Positions 8,003 through 10,777 of a stretch of DNA of 10,777 nt are shown here, in pieces. This stretch comes from Saccoglossus kowalevskii (Eukaryota; Hemichordata; Enteropneusta; Harrimaniidae): positions 55,854 through 66,630 of the forward strand of contig NW_003125889.1 of the NCBI RefSeq assembly GCF_000003605.2, written 5' to 3'. The number at the start of each line of letters is the position of its first letter. Positions within the stretch are counted from its first letter, which is position 1. The notes beneath the pieces are model-generated. The model ran no database searches and was not told the origin of the DNA. It saw nothing but the letters and a program-made list of their open reading frames with translations. The translations under genes were made by a program, and so were the position numbers.

Positions 8003-9613
8003 TTCACCATGTCTGTGTGATTTGGTGGATCACAGTGAAGTTCACCATACCCGTATGATGTGGTGGGTCACTGTGATGTTCACCATGCCTGTGGGATGTG
8101 GTGGGTCATACTTAAGTTCACCGTGCCTGTGTGATGTGGTGGGTCAGGGTGAAGTTCAACATGTCTGTGTGATGTGGTGTGTCAGGGTGAAGTTCACCGT
8201 GTCTATGTGATGTGGTGTGTCAGGGTGAAGTTCACCGTGCTTATGTGATGTGGTGTGTCAGGGTGAAGTTCACCGTGCCTATGTGATGTGGTGCGTCACT
8301 GTGAAGTTCAACATGTCTGCGTGATGTGGTGTGTCAGGGTGAAGTTCACCGTGCCTATGTGATGTGGTGTGCCAGGGTGAAGTTCAACATGTCTGTGTGA
8401 TGTGGTGTGTCAGGGTGAAGTTCAACATGTCTGTGTGATGTGGTGTGTCAGGGTGAAGTTCACCGTGCCTATGTGATGTGGTGTGTCAGGGTGAAGTTCA
8501 CTGTGCCTGTGTGATGTGGTGTGTCAGGGTGAAGTTCACCGTGCCTATGTGATGTGGTGTGTCAGGGTGAAGTTCACCGTGCCTGTGTGATGTGGTGTGT
8601 CAGGGTGAAGTTCACCGTGCCTATGTGATGTGGTGTGTCAGGGTGAAGTTCACCGTGCATGTGTGATGTGGTGGGTCACTGTGAAGTTCAACATGTCTGT
8701 GTGATGTGGTGTGTCAGGGTGAAGTTTACCGTGCCTATGTGATGTGGTGTGTCAGGGTGAAGTTCAACATGTCTGTGTGATGTGGTGTGTCAGGGTGAAG
8801 TTCACCGTGCCTATGTGATGTGGTGGGTCAGGGTGAAGTTCACCGTGCCTATGTGATGTGGTGGGTCACTGTGAAGTTCAACATGTCTGTGTGATGTGGT
8901 GTGCCAGGGTGAAGTTCAACATGTCTGTGTGATGTGGTGTGCCAGGGGAAGTTCAACATGTCTGTGTGATGTGGTGGGTCAGGGTGAAGTTCACCGTGCC
9001 TGTGTGATGTGGTGTGTCAGGGTGAAGTTCAACATGTCTATGTGATGTGGTGTGTCAGGGTGAAGTTCAACATGTCTGTGTGATGTGGTATGTCAGGGTG
9101 AAGTTCACCGTGCATATGTGATGTGGTGTGTCAGGGTGAAGTTTACCATGTCTGTGTGATGTGGTGGGTTATGGTGAAGTTCATGCTGCCTATTTGATCT
9201 GGTGTGTCAGGGTGAAGTTCACCGTGTCTATATGATGTGGTGGGTCACTTTGAAGTTCAATATGTCTGTGTGATGTGGTGTGTCAGGGTGAAGTTCACCG
9301 TGCCTATTTGATCCGGTGTGTCAGGGTGAAGTTCACCGTGCCTATGTGATTTGGTGTGTCAGGGTGAAGTTCACCGTGCCTATGTGATGTGGTGTGCCAG
9401 GGTGAGGTTCAACATGTCTGTGTGATGTGGTGTGCCAGGGTGAAGTTCACCGTGCCTATGTGATTTGGTGTGTCAGGGTGAAGTTCACCATGCCTATGTG
9501 ATGTGGTGTGCCAGGGTGAAGTTCAACATGTCTGTGTGATGTGGTGTGCCAGGGTGAAATTCGCCGTGCCTGTGTGATGTGATGGGTCGAGGAGAAGTTC
9601 ACCGTGCCTGTGG

Positions 9614-9705
9614 CATGTGACATGGGCTTGAATTGTGAACGAATTTGTATGTCAAAACGATTGACCAAATTTTCAATTTCAAGTTGAACTTGTGTGATAG
9701 GGTGC
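9614..9705. other. Non-repeat interruption inside the minisatellite
   Basis: Unit 43 starts at 9598 and stops matching after about 16 bases. Repeat sequence resumes around 9706-9724 with GTGGGTCACTGTGAAG. The distance between unit starts is 126 bp, or three units plus 12 bp. The intervening sequence is AT-rich and unlike the unit. It contains a perfect dyad, CAAGTT-G-AACTTG. I could not match it to either array flank. The first unit after it (9724) carries GGGTCATACT, otherwise seen only in the third unit of the whole array (8079), which hints that a second array begins here. Confidence 0.75.
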
Positions 9706-10061
9706 ACGTGGGTCACTGTGAAGTTCACCGTTCCTGTTTGGTGTGGTGGGTCATACTGAAGTTCACCGTGCATATGTGATGTGATGGGTCGAGGGGAAGT
9801 TCACCGTGCATATGTGATGTGGCGGGTCTAGGGGAAGTTCACCGTGCCTATGTGATGTGGCGGGTCTAGGGAAAGTTAACCATGTCTGTGTGATGTGGTG
9901 TATCACTGTGAAGTTCACCATGCCTATGTGATGTGGTGTGTCAGGGTGAAGTTCACCGTGCCTATTTGATCTGGTGTGTTAGGGTGAAGTTCACTGTACC
10001 TATGTGATTTGGTGTGTCAGGGTGAAGTTCACCGTGCCTATGTGATGTGGTGGGTCACTGT

Positions 10062-10407
10062 GAAGCTTACCATGTCTGTGTGATGTGGTGGGTTATGGTG
10101 AAGTTCACCGTGCCTGTGTGATGTGGTGAGTCACTGTGAAGCTCACCGTGCCTATGTGATGTGGTGGGTCACTGTGAAGTTCACCGTGCCTGTGTGATGT
10201 GGTGGGTCACTGTGAAGCTTACCGTGTCTGTGTGATGTGGTGGGTTATGGTGAAGTTCACCGTGCCTGTGTGATGTGGTGAGTCACTGTGAAGCTCACCG
10301 TGCCTGTGTGATGTGGTGGGTCACTGTGAAGTTCACCGTGCCTGTGGGATGTGGTGAGTCACTGTGAAGCTCACCGTGCCTGTGTGATGTGGTGGGTCAC
10401 TGTGAAG
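10062..10407 (+). repeat. Higher-order repeat (4 x 38 = 152 bp) inside the array
   Basis: Marker variants recur at exact multiples of the unit. GAAGCTTACC occurs at 10062 and 10214, 152 bp apart. GAAGCTCACC occurs at 10138 and 10290, again 152 bp apart, and then at 10366, 76 bp later. The variant GGGTTATGG follows each GAAGCTTACC. A block of four units was therefore copied as one, followed by a two-unit copy. This is expected from unequal exchange or slippage acting on blocks, and it suggests recent local amplification at this end. Confidence 0.85.
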
Positions 10408-10467
10408 TTCACCGTGCCTATGTGATGTGGTGAGTCATGGTGAAGTTCACTGTGTCTGTGTAATGTG

Positions 10468-10633
10468 CAATCTGATTAAAATCTGATGTAGTGTACGGGC
10501 TTTAATTATTTTAGCTATAAACTTATTTTAATTTTATTACTTTTGTTATTAATGCCCTTTTATTTTATTATTTTACTTTGATTTTGATTTTGTGATTTTT
10601 TTTAATTCCGCCCTACCTACATCTGATCCGACG
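10468..10633. other. Array right flank: AATCTGAT direct repeats and T-rich stretch
   Basis: Immediately after the last repeat unit, AATCTGAT occurs at 10469-10476 and 10480-10487, with a third ATCTGAT at 10621-10627. TGATGTAGTGT at 10484-10494 closely resembles TGATGTGGTGT of the array unit, so the array edge may have been split by a short foreign segment. Positions 10501-10610 are low-complexity T-rich DNA (TTTTATTTTATT, GATTTTGATTTT, T8). TACGGGC occurs at 10494-10500 and again at 10734-10740, bracketing the T-rich and promoter-like DNA as a direct repeat. I recognise the AATCTGATTAAAATC look from dispersed repeats of bivalve genomes, but that is recall, not a search. Confidence 0.5.
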
Positions 10634-10722
10634 CCAATGTAAGTCCCGTTCAAATCTCGCGTAAGTAACAGCCAATCACAGCCCTCCTTTTATACAGGCT
10701 GTCGGTTGCTTACTTTTCAGTG
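10634..10722 (+). promoter_or_regulatory. Candidate RNA polymerase II core promoter, pointing right
   Basis: CCAAT occurs at 10634-10638 and, in the strong NF-Y context CAGCCAATCA, at 10672-10676. A TATA-like TTTTATA lies at 10688-10694. An initiator-like TCAGTG lies at 10717-10722, with its A at 10719, which is 28-31 nt after the TATA-like element, the usual spacing. The CCAAT boxes would sit near -85 and -47. No ATG occurs between 10719 and 10777, so the rest would be 5' leader, with the coding region outside the window. The compact CCAAT plus TATA layout is the kind seen in histone and other highly expressed small genes, but nothing here identifies the gene. It could instead belong to a repeat element. 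Confidence 0.4.
10661..10713. repeat. Imperfect inverted repeat overlapping the candidate promoter
   Basis: The left arm GTAAGTAACAGCC (10661-10673) matches the reverse complement of the right arm (10697-10713) as GTAAG, AAC and AGCC blocks, with one substitution and a 4-nt insertion. A smaller hairpin, AGTGT-AGCG-ACACT, follows at about 10719-10732. The first arm contains the CCAAT box and the second lies between the TATA-like element and the putative start. This could be dyad-symmetric promoter architecture or the terminal hairpin of a mobile element. Confidence 0.45.
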
Positions 10723-10777
10723 TAGCGACACTCTACGGGCAATCTTTTTGTACACTATATTTTGCCCACTGAATAAA

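Larger units (their letters stand above)
8003..10467 (+). repeat. 38-bp minisatellite array, about 61 full units
   Basis: Units beginning TTCA recur every 38 bp. Full units start at 8003 and then every 38 bp to 8915, at 8952 to 9560, and at 9724 to 10408, giving 25 + 17 + 19 = 61, plus partial units at 9598 and 10446. The typical unit reads TTCACCGTGCCTATG, TGATGTGGTGTG, TCAGGGTGAAG, with 14 G, 12 T, 6 C and 6 A, so it is GC-richer and far more strand-skewed than the flanks. A one-base deletion in unit 25 (about 8945) and the interruption near 9614-9705 are the only phase breaks. Variants fall into a TTCACCGTG class, a TTCAACATG class and edge classes with GTGGGTCACTG. Because 38 is not divisible by three and TGA recurs in each unit, no frame stays open. 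I see no transposase or other gene inside. Its function is unknown; it could be a plain satellite or the internal repeat of a non-autonomous mobile element. Confidence 0.97.

Noticed and set aside
7762-8010. 82-codon minus-strand frame starting in the first repeat unit
   Set aside because: It has an acceptable start context but no recognisable domain, and its start depends on an array-edge variant. It is probably chance.
8022-8210. 62-codon plus-strand frame in the left part of the array
   Set aside because: It is a by-product of the 38-bp repeat. The unit length shifts frame each copy and TGA recurs, so no array-wide frame exists.
9456-9773. 105-codon minus-strand frame in the array
   Set aside because: It survives only because variant units and the interruption happen to remove stops. 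The residues are repeat translation, with no independent coding signal.
8003-10467. CRISPR array
   Set aside because: There are no unique spacers between repeats. The units are contiguous 38-mers, and the surroundings are eukaryotic with no cas genes.
10648-10656. tRNA or SINE B box (GTTCAAATC)
   Set aside because: The B-box word matches, but the flanking bases do not form a T-arm stem and no A box sits at the right distance upstream.

Overview
The window looks like AT-rich eukaryotic nuclear DNA, most probably from a marine invertebrate. There is no dense gene packing, no bacterial operon structure, no rRNA or tRNA that I can recognise, and no long open reading frame. A bivalve mollusc is my best guess. 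It rests mainly on the look of the flanking repeat-like sequence around 10469-10500 (AATCTGAT repeats beside TACGGGC), which I recall as common in bivalve genomes; this was not checked.

Positions 1-8002 are mostly non-coding. They contain palindromes and hairpins, a 10-bp-periodic AACCA stretch (about 2291-2340), a CpG-dense patch (about 3042-3157), and a GC-rich repeat-like patch (7617-7700). A few short stretches could be exons or decayed genes, all at low confidence. They are a possible terminal exon at 1465-1580 followed by AATAAA, a minus-strand secretory-like frame at 2718-2975 with no ATG, a pair of possible exons at 3466-3504 and 3779-3862 separated by a 274-nt intron, a small Cys-rich frame at 4687-4917, and a minus-strand coding-like block at 6216-6613. 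No gene can be named with confidence.

The dominant feature is a 38-bp minisatellite from 8003 to about 10467. It has 61 full units plus partial ones, is rich in G and T on the + strand, and is centred on a dyad GGTGAAGTTCACC. Its central units differ from its edge units. It contains a 4-unit (152-bp) higher-order repeat near the right end and a trio of variant units repeated 658 bp apart. A roughly 90-bp unrelated interruption at about 9614-9705 may mark the join of two sub-arrays. The unit length is not a multiple of three and stops occur in all frames, so the array does not code for protein.

Right of the array is a T-rich stretch and then a compact arrangement that looks like an RNA polymerase II core promoter pointing right: two CCAAT boxes (10634, 10672), TTTTATA (10688-10694) and an initiator-like TCAGTG with its A at 10719. 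If real, the gene it drives lies beyond the window, and the minisatellite sits about 250 bp upstream of the start site. I found no evidence of a new multi-gene system. The array, its dyad and the neighbouring promoter-like block are the most interesting parts.
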